Positions 1 to 8,026 of a stretch of 64,000 bases of DNA are shown here, one piece after another. A program made the position numbers and the translations under genes. The DNA comes from Prevotella sp. E15-22. GTDB lineage: Bacteria; Bacteroidota; Bacteroidia; Bacteroidales; Bacteroidaceae. The stretch covers positions 620,001-684,000 of the forward strand of contig NZ_CP096247.1 of assembly GCF_023204875.1 (NCBI RefSeq). Reading direction: 5' to 3'. Below the pieces are notes generated by a model, which was not told the DNA's origin, ran no database searches, and saw nothing but the letters and a program-made list of their open reading frames with translations. How positions within the stretch are numbered: position 1 is the first letter of the stretch; every line of letters starts with the position of its first letter.

Positions 1-557
1 GACAGGCCATCGATGTGGATGTCTTCAAAGATCCCAAGAGTGGTAAGTACTATCTCTATTGGGGTAACGGCTTTATGGCTGGTGCCGAGCTCAACGACGA
101 TATGATCTCTGTGAAGAAAGAGACCATCACTCATATGACACCTAAGGGTGGCAATCTTCAGACCTGGGCTTTCCGCGAGGGCGCTTATGTGTTCTATCGT
201 AAGGGCACTTATTATTTCATGTGGAGTGTTGATGATACTGGCTCGCCCAACTATCACGTATGCTACGGAACGGCTAAATCGCCCCTCGGCCCTATCACTA
301 TCGACGAGCAGAACTACCTTGTCATCAAGCAGGAGCCTGAGGACCAAATCTATGGCACCGCTCATAACTCTGTGCTTCAGATTCCTGGCAAGGACGAATG
401 GTACATCGTTTATCACCGCATCAACAAGAACTTCGTACATCACGAGCCGGGCATTCACCGTGAGGTCTGCATCGATAAAATGACGTTCGACAAGCAGGGA
501 CGCATCATTCCCGTTATTCCCACTTTGAACGGACCGGAACCGCTGAAAAGCAAATAA
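1..557 (+). CDS. Glycoside hydrolase family 43-type enzyme, C-terminal part (5' end outside window)
   Basis: The frame is open from base 3 and ends at the TAA at 555-557, so about 184 C-terminal residues are visible and the start lies upstream of the window. The stretch AIDVDVFKDPKSGKYYLYWG is typical of five-bladed beta-propeller GH43 enzymes (blade around the second catalytic acid), and GTAHNSVLQIPG followed by WYIVYHR matches a late GH43 blade. These enzymes act on arabinan, xylan or galactan side chains, usually outside the cell. Substrate cannot be told from this fragment. The next gene follows after 50 bases on the same strand with no terminator between them. Confidence 0.8.
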   Translation, partial: QAIDVDVFKDPKSGKYYLYWGNGFMAGAELNDDMISVKKETITHMTPKGGNLQTWAFREGAYVFYRKGTYYFMWSVDDTGSPNYHVCYGTAKSPLGPITIDEQNYLVIKQEPEDQIYGTAHNSVLQIPGKDEWYIVYHRINKNFVHHEPGIHREVCIDKMTFDKQGRIIPVIPTLNGPEPLKSK

Positions 558-607
558 ATTGAGGAACCGGACTTCCTTGTGATGGCAGTTTTTCTAATTA
601 TAGAAAT

Positions 608-1798
608 ATGACGATTCAGTTCCATAACAACGAAGGAGAAGCTACGCTGACACTCTGCGGACGACTGGATACAGCCGTCTCAATGAAGGTGAGCAGCGAC
701 ATTGAGCAGTTGTTGGCTACGGCGGGCACCATCCAGCGTCTCACCATAGATGCAGGTCAGTTGGAGTATATCTCAAGTTCTGGTCTTCGCATCCTGCTGA
801 CGCTGGCAAAGCGCTTTAAGCAATTCAGAATTGTTGAAGTCAATCCTGAGATCTACGACGTGCTTAACATGACAGGCTTCACCAAGATAATGAGTGTTGA
901 GCGAGCCCTGCGCCAACTGAGTGTTGACGGGTGCGAGGTCATCGGCGTAGGCGGCGTTGGAACCGTCTTCCGACTCGATGATGACACCATTATTAAGGTC
1001 TTTCGTGAAGGGTCCACCATGGACGAGGTGAGCAAAGAGATTGCCATGTCGAAAGAATCCTTTGTCATGGGTATGCCAACGGCCATCTCGTTTGATGTGG
1101 TGAAGGTGGGTAGTCAATATGGACTGGTGTACGAACTGCTGCACGCTCAGACCCTGAGTGCCTGTCTGAAGCAGAACCCTGAGCGATTGGATGAGTTGGC
1201 ACGCAAATATGCCGACCTCTTCCTGCAGATGCACCATATTCAGGTGCCTGCCGACAGTTGTGTGCCTAATGGCCTGGAACACGAACGTAGTCAGGTGCAG
1301 CATATCCGTCGCTATTTCCCTCAGGAGAAGATTGATCTCTTGCTGCAAATTCTCGATACTGTTCCCGCTGGTCATAGTCTGCTGCATCTTGACCTTCAAG
1401 CCAAGAATGTGATGATACAGAATGATGAGCTGATGCTGATTGATATGGGCGAGGTGGGCTATGGCCATCCTGTGCTCGACCTGGCACATGCTTATTCATC
1501 TATGGTGTCTTTGGTGGGCGATTATAATCAAATCGTAGGAATTCCACGAGAACTGGGCATGGAACTATGGAATCGTACCATCGATTATTATTTCGAGGGA
1601 CTGCCCGCCGATGTGGTTGCCTTGCGTAAGGAGCAGATCAAGGCAGTGTCGTGTGTCAGGAACTTCAGTTGGCTGGCTCTCAGCGACTCGTTCCCAGAGG
1701 CTGTCATTAACGAATGCAAGGCACTCTTCGACGAGCGCGTCACGAATCATCGAGACCATCTCCTGGAAGTGTGTAAGACCTTGAACGACTGGAAATAA
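608..1798 (+). CDS. STAS domain fused to aminoglycoside-phosphotransferase-like kinase
   Basis: Two domains are visible in 396 residues. Residues 1-100 are a STAS (anti-sigma-factor antagonist) domain with the ISSSGL motif at 55-60, the site where SpoIIAA/RsbV-type proteins are phosphorylated on serine. From about residue 105 there is an APH/choline-kinase-like domain: glycine-rich GVGGVGTVFRL, catalytic loop HLDLQAKNV (H260, D262) and metal-binding IDMGE (D279). It is cytoplasmic, with no signal peptide. Inference: a phospho-switch protein, possibly a target of a SpoIIE-type phosphatase such as the one at 45065-47128. Similar fusions are known as an uncharacterised APH-like family; substrate unknown. 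Confidence 0.75.
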   Translation: MTIQFHNNEGEATLTLCGRLDTAVSMKVSSDIEQLLATAGTIQRLTIDAGQLEYISSSGLRILLTLAKRFKQFRIVEVNPEIYDVLNMTGFTKIMSVERALRQLSVDGCEVIGVGGVGTVFRLDDDTIIKVFREGSTMDEVSKEIAMSKESFVMGMPTAISFDVVKVGSQYGLVYELLHAQTLSACLKQNPERLDELARKYADLFLQMHHIQVPADSCVPNGLEHERSQVQHIRRYFPQEKIDLLLQILDTVPAGHSLLHLDLQAKNVMIQNDELMLIDMGEVGYGHPVLDLAHAYSSMVSLVGDYNQIVGIPRELGMELWNRTIDYYFEGLPADVVALRKEQIKAVSCVRNFSWLALSDSFPEAVINECKALFDERVTNHRDHLLEVCKTLNDWK

Positions 1799-1814
1799 GA
1801 TAATCGAAACACCG

Positions 1815-1865
1815 ATAAATAAAACAGCGGCGCATCCTGTCTGGGTGCGCCGCTGTTTTATTTAT
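1815..1865. terminator. Bidirectional intrinsic terminator
   Basis: A perfect 20-bp inverted repeat (arms 1815-1834 and 1846-1865, 11-base loop) has a GC-rich core ACAGCGGCGCA with A-rich and T-rich ends. It separates two convergent genes and can serve both. Confidence 0.9.
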
Positions 1866-1875
1866 GTGATGTTGC

Positions 1876-2730
1876 TTACTTTGTCTCAGGTGCCTCACCA
1901 ATCAACTCCATAAACTCGTCGAGTTTAGGCGTGATGATAATCTGGGTGCGACGGTTGCGCTGTTTGCCCAGTTCGGTATTGTTGCTCTGCAAAGGATTGT
2001 ACTCGCCACGACCACCGGCAGTGAGACGCTTAGGATCAACACCATACTTGTTCTGCAGGGCCTGAACAACACTTGATGCACGCAAGCAAGAGAGGTCCCA
2101 GTTGTTGCGGATGTTGGGCTTAGAAATGGGCACATTATCAGTGTTGCCCTCAATCAGTACGTCGTAGTCCTTATAGTCGGTGATAATCTTAGCAATCTTC
2201 GACAGTGTCTCGGCGGCACGGTCGTTAATCTCGTAAGAACCGCTCTTATACAGCATGTTGTCGGCCAGCGAGATGTAAACAACGCCCTTCAGTACCTGTA
2301 CATCGACCTCTTTCAGTTCTTCCTTAGACAGAGAACGGGTCAGGTTGTTCGAGAGTACCATGTTCAGTGAGTCGCTCTTTGACTTCACCTCCACCAGGTG
2401 ACGGATATACTGGTTTGACTCGTTAATCTGGTCAACCAGCTTCTCGATAGAAATGTTGTTCTGTGAGGCGTTACTCAGACTCTTGTCCAGCGACTCCTGC
2501 AACTTGGCGTATTTCTGCTCAGAGGTCTTCAAAGCCTGCTGCATGCCGCGCAACTGTTCCTCCAGTGATGTGATGCGGGCATTTTTGCCTGCCAAATCCT
2601 CTCTGGTAGACTGAAGGTTGGCGGTCAGCGATTTGTTCTCATCGCGACAACTGGTCAGTTCCTTTTTGCTGGCGCATCCGCTCAGCAGTATGGCAGCCGC
2701 AGCTGCAACTAAAATAACGTTCTTTCTCAT
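1876..2730 (-). CDS. OmpA-family peptidoglycan-binding lipoprotein
   Basis: The product has 284 residues. The N-terminus has a lipoprotein signal with lipobox LLSGC, followed by a long heptad-rich segment (about residues 30-110) likely to form a coiled coil. The C-terminal half is an OmpA/MotB domain: IEGNTDNVPIS, the NNWDLSCLRASSVVQAL helix and the terminal NRRTQIIITPK. Such proteins anchor the outer membrane to peptidoglycan. A -7 promoter box lies 41 bases upstream. It is transcribed alone and ends at a shared bidirectional terminator. Confidence 0.9.
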   Translation of the reverse strand: MRKNVILVAAAAAILLSGCASKKELTSCRDENKSLTANLQSTREDLAGKNARITSLEEQLRGMQQALKTSEQKYAKLQESLDKSLSNASQNNISIEKLVDQINESNQYIRHLVEVKSKSDSLNMVLSNNLTRSLSKEELKEVDVQVLKGVVYISLADNMLYKSGSYEINDRAAETLSKIAKIITDYKDYDVLIEGNTDNVPISKPNIRNNWDLSCLRASSVVQALQNKYGVDPKRLTAGGRGEYNPLQSNNTELGKQRNRRTQIIITPKLDEFMELIGEAPETK

Positions 2731-2770
2731 GATGTTCTTTTTTCGTTAGTAAATGAATTGAATTCGGCTG

Positions 2771-2778
2771 CAAATATA
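2771..2778 (-). promoter_or_regulatory. -7 promoter element of the OmpA-like gene
   Basis: On the minus strand this reads TATATTTG, matching the Bacteroidetes TAnnTTTG box, about 40 bases upstream of the start codon. Confidence 0.65.
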
Positions 2779-2877
2779 CAGATATTGGCGTTATGATACA
2801 CCAAACCGGTGCCGGAATTAGAGTATTTTAACCTCCCGCCACTATTTTTTCAGTAAAATTAGAAAGAAAAATGATAA

Positions 2878-3459
2878 TCAGTACAGCAAAAGCAATCCTG
2901 CAAACGCGCTCATCACAATCATCTTGATGGGGTTCACCTGGTAAATTTTTGTACCCACAAAGGTGGCAATAAACAAAGCTATGCTGATACAGAACTGCCA
3001 CATGTCGTCGTTGGGCGTCGAGAAGTTCTCTTTATTACAGAGCAGCAGCGTGGCTGCAGCCAGGAGTCCCACAACGGCAGGGCGCAAACCGCCAAAAACC
3101 GACTGCACCGTTGGAGTGTTCATATACTTAATAAAGAGTTTGGCGATGATTATCATCAGAATCAACGATGGTAGCACCAAGGCAAAGGTGGCGATGCATG
3201 AGCCCAACACAGACATGCCCGTGCTCATACCAGCGTTATGGCATGCCATGTAGCCGCAATAGGTGGCCGAGTTGATACCAATGGGACCAGGCGTCATCTG
3301 ACTGATAGCAACGATATCTGTAAACTGCGAAGTGCTCATCCAGTCGGGCACCACTTTGGTCTGTATCAGCGACAGCATACCATAGCCGCCACCGAATCCA
3401 AATAACCCGATTTCGAAGAATGTCACAAATAGTTTCAAATATAATAATGCTATCTCCAT
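2878..3459 (-). CDS. Chromate transporter family protein, single CHR domain (second of pair)
   Basis: The product has 193 residues and several hydrophobic helices. The CHR signature is seen near the N-terminus (FGFGGGYGMLSLIQ) and in MTPGPIGINSATYCGY. It is half the length of fused ChrA proteins. A homologous half lies just upstream at 3506-4057, 46 bases away and co-directional, so the two probably make a heterodimeric transporter. The family exports chromate in some bacteria, but short paired members are common in anaerobes and their true substrate is uncertain. Confidence 0.85.
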   Translation of the reverse strand: MEIALLYLKLFVTFFEIGLFGFGGGYGMLSLIQTKVVPDWMSTSQFTDIVAISQMTPGPIGINSATYCGYMACHNAGMSTGMSVLGSCIATFALVLPSLILMIIIAKLFIKYMNTPTVQSVFGGLRPAVVGLLAAATLLLCNKENFSTPNDDMWQFCISIALFIATFVGTKIYQVNPIKMIVMSAFAGLLLLY

Positions 3460-3505
3460 GATGTCTTTTTAAAATATCTAACCACTAACTTCTAATCCCT
3501 AACCG

Positions 3506-4057
3506 CTATTCCGTTGGCTGGATATACTTACCATAAACCCATCCGCCCAGTCCGGCAAGGATAATGATATAGATAGGTGATACCCCCATCAGCCAGATGG
3601 CCAGTGCGCTGACAGCCGGAATCCAGCAGTTTGACCATGATATCTTGGCACTCTTGCCCAGATTGAATGTAGGTACGGCAATGAGAGCCACTACAGCTGG
3701 ACGAATGCCACGGAACATCGCTGCCACCACAGGATTATCCTCGAAGCGGTGGAAGAACATGGCAATCATCAGGATGATGAGGAACGAGGGTAGGGCAGTT
3801 CCAAAGGCTGTGGCCAATGCACCACGAATCTTTCGCAGCTTATAGCCGATGAAGATACTGATGTTGATGGCAAACACGCCAGGGCAACTCTGTGCAATGG
3901 CGATGAGGTCGAGAAACTCATCCTTCCCCACCCATTGCTTCTTGTTCACCACCTCTTCCTCTATCAAAGGTATCATGGCATATCCACCACCAAGGGTGAA
4001 TATGCCAATCTTAAAGAATGTCTTAAATGAATCCCAATAGATATTCATTATTTTCAT
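3506..4057 (-). CDS. Chromate transporter family protein, single CHR domain (first of pair)
   Basis: The product has 183 residues and is an integral membrane protein. The N-terminal motif FTLGGGYAMIPLIEEEVV and SCPGVFAINISIFIGY identify the CHR domain. It starts 53 bases after the purL stop on the same strand and is followed by its partner at 2878-3459, so it may be read through from purL. The start could also be the second Met three codons in. No terminator was seen between purL and this gene, only a repeat-rich spacer. Confidence 0.85.
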   Translation of the reverse strand: MKIMNIYWDSFKTFFKIGIFTLGGGYAMIPLIEEEVVNKKQWVGKDEFLDLIAIAQSCPGVFAINISIFIGYKLRKIRGALATAFGTALPSFLIILMIAMFFHRFEDNPVVAAMFRGIRPAVVALIAVPTFNLGKSAKISWSNCWIPAVSALAIWLMGVSPIYIIILAGLGGWVYGKYIQPTE

Positions 4058-4059
4058 AT

Positions 4060-4115
4060 TATAGGATAACCTAGGATATCCTAGGACATTCTAGGCTAAC
4101 CCAGAATTTCCTAGA
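4060..4115. repeat. Short CCTAGG-based repeat cluster between purL and the chromate genes
   Basis: The spacer is made of repeated 10-11 bp units around CCTAGGATA, including the palindrome CTAGGATATCCTAG, and runs into the last codons of purL. A related degenerate unit (GATATTCTAGA ... CTAGATATCC) is found near 52280-52310. Confidence 0.5.
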
Positions 4116-7100
4116 TTCTTTCCTCTACCCACTTACGTGCGTTGACGAACGCCTCAATCCATGGTGTCACCTCGTCGTTGCGACGGTCAGCGGGATACCA
4201 TGCGTTCTGCCAGGGGAATACGGCACGCTCCAAGTGAGGCATCATACAGAGATGACGGCCATCCTGTGAGCAGATACCTGCCACGTTATAGTCAGAACCG
4301 TTAGGATTAGCGGGATAGCCAGCGTAGTTATACTTGGCAATCACGTTGTAAGCGCTCTCAGCCTCGGGCAGTGAGAACTTACCCTCGCCGTGAGCCACCC
4401 ACAGGCCAAGCTTGTTGCCGCTCAGTGAGCCGAACATCACAGAGTTGTTCTGAGGAATGCTCAGGCTGATGAACTCGCTCTCGAACTTATGAGAGTCGTT
4501 GTGCAACATCTTAGCACCCTTAGCCCCAGTCAGACCCAGTTCCACCATCAGCTGGCAACCGTTACAGATACCCAGTGACAGGGTGTCCTCGCGAGCATAG
4601 AACTTATCCAGAGCCTCCTTAGCCTTGGGGTTGAAGAGGAAGGCACCAGCCCAACCCTTAGCCGAACCAAGTACGTCGGAGTTAGAGAAACCGCCACAGA
4701 ACACAATCATGTTGATATCCTCGAGTGTCTCACGACCAGAAATCAGGTCGGTCATCATCACGTCCTTCACGTCGAAACCAGCCAGATACAGACAGTAAGC
4801 CATCTCACGCTCACCGTTGGTACCCTTCTCACGGATGATGGCAGCCTTCACGCCAGATGCCTTGCGGCGATCGGCTGAGATGCCATACTGAGCCAACTTA
4901 CCAGTGAAGTCCTTATTGAACTGCATCTCGATGGGCTGCTTCTTATAGTTAGCGAAACGCTCGGCAGCCTTACCGTTGAAGCTCTGCTTGCGGTCGAGCA
5001 GATAAGAAGTCTTATACCATGTATCACGGAGAGCATCAATGTCGAAGGTCTTCTCCTCATCACCAGCCTTCACCACGATGGTGCGACTGTCCTCCACGGG
5101 ATAGCCAATCTTGGCATAGCCAACACCAGCATCCTCCATGAACTCCTTGAACTCCTCCTTGTGCTCGTCGCTCACCTCGATAACCACGCCAGGGTTCTCA
5201 GCGAACAGAGCCTTCACCACGTCGCCCTCCTTGCAGATGTCGTGCAGGTTGATGTGCATGCCGCCCTTCTGGTTGGCGAAGCACATCTCGAGCAGCGTGG
5301 TAATCAAACCACCGGCCGAGATATCGTGACCAGCCATGATCCATCCACGATTGATCATCTCCTGAACGGCCATGAAGGCATCGGCAAAGTACTCAGCGTT
5401 CTTCACTGTAGGCACATCGTCGCCCACCTTACCCAGGCTCTGGGCGAAGGCAGAACCACCAAGGCGCTGCTCGTCGAAGCTGAAGTCGATATGATAGAGA
5501 GATGCATTCTTATCGTTAACCAGTACAGGTGAAACCACCTTCTTGATGTCAGAAACCTCACCACCAGCTGATACAATCACTGTTCCTGGAGAGATAATCT
5601 TCTCGCCGTTGGGATACTGCTGAGAGAGTGACAGTGAGTCCTTACCTGTAGGCACGTTGATGTGCAGGTCGCAGCAGAAATCACTCAGGGCCTTCACACC
5701 AGCATACAGACGGGCATCCTCACCCTCCTGAGAGCGGCAAGGCCACATCCAGTTGGCAGAGAGACTCAGCGAATCCATACCCTCGGCCAATGGAGCCCAA
5801 ACAATGTTGGTCAGTGCCTCAGCTACAGAGAGTACAGAACCGGCAGCAGGATCAGCCAGACCAGCCTGAGGTGCATGTCCCAAAGCAGTTGCAATACCCT
5901 TCTGGCCACGATAGTCGAGAGCAACAACACCACAGTCGCTCAGAGGCAACTGGATCTCACCCTGACACTGCTGACGTGCAATCTTACCTGTAACCGAACG
6001 GTCGACCTTGTTAGTCAACCAGTCCTTACAAGCCACAGCCTCCAACTGGAGCACGCGGTCGAGGTACTCGTTAATCTTATCCTGACTGTAGGTTACGTCA
6101 GCATAGTGGCGTTCTACAGTATTGTCCTTCATAATAGTCTTGGGTGAGTGACCAAACATCTGGGCAACGTCCAGATCGAAAGGCTTCACACCATCACCCT
6201 GCTTGAACGAGAAGTGGGCGTCGCCGGTAGTCTCACCAACCACATACAGCGGAGCACGCTCACGTTCAGCAATCTTACGAACATGCTCGATGTGCTTCTC
6301 GTCGATGAGCAGGCCCATGCGCTCCTGACTCTCGTTAGCGATGATCTCCTTGCTTGAAAGCGTCTTGTCGCCGATAGGCAGTTTGGTCATATCAATCTCA
6401 CCACCACACTCCTCAACGAGCTCTGACAAACAGTTCAAGTGACCAGCAGAACCATGGTCGTGAATAGAAACAACGGGGTTCACGTCCTCCTCGCAGAGGG
6501 CACGCACCAAGTTGTAAGCACGCTTCTGCATCTCAGGGTTAGCACGCTGTACGGCGTTCAGCTCGATACCATTGCTGTAGCGACCTGTATCAACAGATGA
6601 TACAGAACCACCACCCAGTCCGATGCGGTAGTTATCACCACCAACAACCACCACCTTGTTGCCTGGCTGAGGCTCCTTTTTCAGACAGTCGCGCTTGGTG
6701 CCATATCCTACACCACCTGCCAGCATAATCACCTTGTCGTAAGCATACTTGGTGTCGTTGGGCTCCTGATGCTCGAATGTCAGCACAGAACCGCAGATCA
6801 GTGGCTGACCGAACTTGTTTCCGAAGTCAGAAGCACCGTTCGAAGCCTTAATCAGAATCTGCTCAGGTGTCTGATACAGCCACTGGCGAACGGGCAGAAT
6901 GTTCTCCCAGTCTCTGGAAATTCCAGATAATCCAGATTCTCCGGATTCGTCCAATCTGGGATAAGCCGTCATGTAAACGGCCGTACCAGCGATAGGCCAT
7001 GAACCAACGCCACCACCCATACGGTCGCGAATCTCACCACCAGTACCAGTAGCAGCACCATTGAAAGGCTCAACGGTTGTGGGGAAGTTGTGCGTCTCAG

Positions 7101-7836
7101 CCTTCAGCGAGATTACGCTCTCGATATCCTTGATCTGGAAGTAGTCGCTGGTGCTCTGGTCCTTTGGAGCGAACTGCTCTACCACAGGACCCTGTGCAAA
7201 AGCCACATTATCCTTATAGGCCGAGAGAATCTTGTTAGGATTCTCCTGCGTTGTCTTCTTAATCATCGCAAAGAGGCTCGACTCCATCTCCTTGCCGTCA
7301 ATGATGAATGTACCACCAAAGATTTTATGGCGGCAGTGCTCAGAGTTGATCTGGGCAAAACCAAAGATCTCTGAGTCTGTCAGAGGACGGCCGTTCTGCT
7401 TCTCCAGTCCGTGCAGATACTGAATCTCCTCGGGCGAGAGAGCCAGACCCTCTTTCTCGTTATATTCCTCCAGGTTGTCCACATACTTGATGGGCTCTGG
7501 CTTAATGTTAATCGTGAAGATATCCTGATTCAGTCCTTCGTACATGCGCTGCAACATCTCGTCGTGCTCAGCATCCTTACTGGCAGCGGGGAAATACTCC
7601 TCTATACGAGAAATGCCGCTGAGTCCCATGTTCTGAGTTATCTCAACGGCATTCGTCGACCAAGGGGTCACCATTTCACGACGCGGACCCACAAAGAATC
7701 CGTCCATCGTCTGGGCGTCAACGAGCTCTGCATTGCCGTAGAGCCAACAAAGTTCTTGTACTTCTGCTTGTGTGAGCTGATGGTCCACCTGAGTGGCAAT
7801 CACGCTCTGTTGGGGGGTCTTGAAGAAAAGAATCAT
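4111..7836 (-). CDS. purL: Phosphoribosylformylglycinamidine synthase, single-chain
   Basis: The product has 1241 residues, the usual size of the long PurL that joins the synthetase and the glutaminase. It makes FGAM from FGAR, glutamine and ATP in the fourth step of purine synthesis. Visible signatures are HNFPTTVEPFNGAATGTGGE, the NSEHCRHKIF segment and, near the C-terminus, the glutaminase nucleophile region SLGICNGCQLM and SHKFESEF. I start at the Met at 7836 (MILFFKTPQQS) because an upstream in-frame Met would overlap the promoter box at 7872-7879. Residues around PRLDESGESGLSGISRD look like an in-frame insertion encoded by a short repeat. Confidence 0.95.
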   Translation of the reverse strand: MILFFKTPQQSVIATQVDHQLTQAEVQELCWLYGNAELVDAQTMDGFFVGPRREMVTPWSTNAVEITQNMGLSGISRIEEYFPAASKDAEHDEMLQRMYEGLNQDIFTINIKPEPIKYVDNLEEYNEKEGLALSPEEIQYLHGLEKQNGRPLTDSEIFGFAQINSEHCRHKIFGGTFIIDGKEMESSLFAMIKKTTQENPNKILSAYKDNVAFAQGPVVEQFAPKDQSTSDYFQIKDIESVISLKAETHNFPTTVEPFNGAATGTGGEIRDRMGGGVGSWPIAGTAVYMTAYPRLDESGESGLSGISRDWENILPVRQWLYQTPEQILIKASNGASDFGNKFGQPLICGSVLTFEHQEPNDTKYAYDKVIMLAGGVGYGTKRDCLKKEPQPGNKVVVVGGDNYRIGLGGGSVSSVDTGRYSNGIELNAVQRANPEMQKRAYNLVRALCEEDVNPVVSIHDHGSAGHLNCLSELVEECGGEIDMTKLPIGDKTLSSKEIIANESQERMGLLIDEKHIEHVRKIAERERAPLYVVGETTGDAHFSFKQGDGVKPFDLDVAQMFGHSPKTIMKDNTVERHYADVTYSQDKINEYLDRVLQLEAVACKDWLTNKVDRSVTGKIARQQCQGEIQLPLSDCGVVALDYRGQKGIATALGHAPQAGLADPAAGSVLSVAEALTNIVWAPLAEGMDSLSLSANWMWPCRSQEGEDARLYAGVKALSDFCCDLHINVPTGKDSLSLSQQYPNGEKIISPGTVIVSAGGEVSDIKKVVSPVLVNDKNASLYHIDFSFDEQRLGGSAFAQSLGKVGDDVPTVKNAEYFADAFMAVQEMINRGWIMAGHDISAGGLITTLLEMCFANQKGGMHINLHDICKEGDVVKALFAENPGVVIEVSDEHKEEFKEFMEDAGVGYAKIGYPVEDSRTIVVKAGDEEKTFDIDALRDTWYKTSYLLDRKQSFNGKAAERFANYKKQPIEMQFNKDFTGKLAQYGISADRRKASGVKAAIIREKGTNGEREMAYCLYLAGFDVKDVMMTDLISGRETLEDINMIVFCGGFSNSDVLGSAKGWAGAFLFNPKAKEALDKFYAREDTLSLGICNGCQLMVELGLTGAKGAKMLHNDSHKFESEFISLSIPQNNSVMFGSLSGNKLGLWVAHGEGKFSLPEAESAYNVIAKYNYAGYPANPNGSDYNVAGICSQDGRHLCMMPHLERAVFPWQNAWYPADRRNDEVTPWIEAFVNARKWVEERI
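6905..6962. repeat. Degenerate 10-11 bp repeat inside purL
   Basis: Within the coding sequence there is a run of units like TTCCAGATAA, TCCAGATTCT and CCGGATTCGT. It encodes the extra residues ESGESGLSGISR relative to what I recall of other Bacteroidales PurL proteins. The periodicity resembles the intergenic repeat at 4060-4115. Confidence 0.4.
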
Positions 7837-7871
7837 ATTACCTGATTTTCTATAAGTTTGAAATTTGGCTG

Positions 7872-7879
7872 CAAAGGTA
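7872..7879 (-). promoter_or_regulatory. -7 promoter element of purL
   Basis: Minus-strand TACCTTTG, 35 bases before the chosen start codon. It fixes the start at 7836 rather than further upstream. Confidence 0.75.
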
Positions 7880-7994
7880 CTAATAAGCGAGCGAAAAACC
7901 AAATTTATTTGGATTTTTCCGAGTGTAAATAGCATGGAAATTCGCAGGCGCGAAATTATTATGAATAATGATTTACGAATTACGAATTATTTTG

Positions 7995-8002
7995 TACCTT
8001 TG
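7995..8002 (+). promoter_or_regulatory. -7 promoter element of murF-alr
   Basis: TACCTTTG, 24 bases before the start codon, inside an AT-rich tract containing the doubled word TTACGAATTACGAATTA. Confidence 0.75.
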
Positions 8003-8026
8003 CAAATTGAAAGTTAAAATCTATAT

